A stretch of DNA of 64,000 nt from Stenotrophomonas sp. BIO128-Bstrain. GTDB taxonomy: Bacteria; Pseudomonadota; Gammaproteobacteria; Xanthomonadales; Xanthomonadaceae. Below, piece by piece: positions 63,620-64,000 of the stretch. The stretch covers positions 3,952,501-4,016,500 of the forward strand of contig NZ_CP124620.1 of the NCBI RefSeq assembly GCF_030128875.1, read 5' to 3'. The number at the start of each line of letters is the position of its first letter. Position 1 is the first letter of the stretch. Below the pieces are notes generated by a model. It was given only the letters and a program-made list of their open reading frames with translations, had not been told where the DNA came from and searched no databases. The position numbers were made by a program, and so were the translations under genes.

Positions 63620-64000
63620 TCAACACGCCGGCGCGTGGCCTGCCGCATAGCGCAGGCCACGGCGCAGCTGCGCGCGGACATTCGGGTCGCCATACACCGC
63701 CACATCGTGGCCCAGCCCGGTATACCAGCTGCGGCCGCCATCGAAGGGCCGGCACCAGGCGATGGGATGATCGGCGCCCATGGTGCCGCCGTCGTAGCGC
63801 GATTCGTCCACCGTCGCGATGACCTGCACCATCCCACGGGGATTGCGCCGGTAGTTGTAGAGCTCATCGCGGATCGGCCAGGCCACTCCGGAAGCCTTCC
63901 CGTCCCGTTCGGGCTGCACCAACGTGTCCTGCAGACCTTCCGGGTGTTTGTGGAACCACGCGCCCACCAGCTCGCCATACCACGGCCAGTCGTATTCGGT
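63620..64000 (-). CDS. ThuA-domain protein, C-terminal part (cut by window end)
   Basis: The open frame runs off the right edge; about 125 C-terminal residues are present. Motifs such as EYDWPWYGELVGAWFHKHP, HPIAWCRPFDGGRSWYTGLGH and RAQLRRGLRYAAG are typical of ThuA/trehalose-utilisation domains (class I GATase-like fold), often exported and linked to sugar metabolism. The N-terminus and any signal peptide are outside the window. The gene is convergent with the preceding hypothetical gene, 4 bp apart. Confidence 0.85.
   Translation of the reverse strand, partial: TEYDWPWYGELVGAWFHKHPEGLQDTLVQPERDGKASGVAWPIRDELYNYRRNPRGMVQVIATVDESRYDGGTMGADHPIAWCRPFDGGRSWYTGLGHDVAVYGDPNVRAQLRRGLRYAAGHAPAC

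Overview
The window is a high-GC chromosomal segment that looks like Stenotrophomonas, or a very close Xanthomonadaceae relative. The reasons are the coding style, the gene content (tatABC, tamAB, an S46 peptidase, a B3 metallo-beta-lactamase) and at least ten intergenic palindromes that start with GTAG or end with CTAC, the hallmark of the SMAG family of REP-like elements described in S. maltophilia. All identifications are by eye; no database search was run.

Layout. 1-2.9 kb: the 3' part of a 23S rRNA gene, the 5S rRNA and a strong terminator. 3.0-3.8 kb: a decayed D-2-hydroxyacid dehydrogenase pseudogene. 3.8-7.7 kb (minus): a PAS-containing chemoreceptor, then hemH overlapping an alpha/beta hydrolase. 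7.9-10.4 kb (plus): a SYLF-domain protein and tatABC. 10.4-14.0 kb (minus): a membrane protein, a class I glutamine amidotransferase and a lone GspE-type ATPase. 14.1-25.2 kb (plus): glyQS, tamAB and an S46 dipeptidyl-peptidase.

25.3-36.1 kb is the most coherent functional block. It holds a symporter-fused hybrid histidine kinase (CrbS/MxtR type), mntP behind a yybP-ykoY manganese riboswitch, a NarL-type response regulator (CrbR/ErdR type), acs (acetyl-CoA synthetase), and a divergent DcaP-like porin plus MFS permease pair. This looks like an acetate/small-acid switch with its kinase, regulator, key enzyme and a likely uptake route side by side.

36.2-47.2 kb: an aldehyde dehydrogenase, exonuclease III, a GlsB-type membrane protein, a phosphopantetheinyl transferase, rsmG-parA-parB, a small HhH protein, then an epimerase / GT2 / LpxB-N-domain set that may build a polyprenyl-phosphate uronic acid donor for lipopolysaccharide, and a DUF885 protein. 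47.3-53.2 kb: a CzcCBA-type heavy-metal efflux operon headed by a small exported His/Cys-rich protein. 53.3-64 kb: a GT1 glycosyltransferase, rpmB-rpmG, cardiolipin synthase, an FAD protein, a B3 metallo-beta-lactamase with a lipobox, uvrD, a low-GC orphan gene, a short LMW-PTP-like protein, a conserved hypothetical and a ThuA-like gene cut by the window end.

Two patterns cross the whole window. One is the set of SMAG palindromes between operons. The other is a set of genes with no Shine-Dalgarno sequence whose -10-like hexamer sits 6-7 nt before the start codon, which suggests leaderless mRNAs. No CRISPR array, insertion sequence, prophage or tRNA gene was seen.
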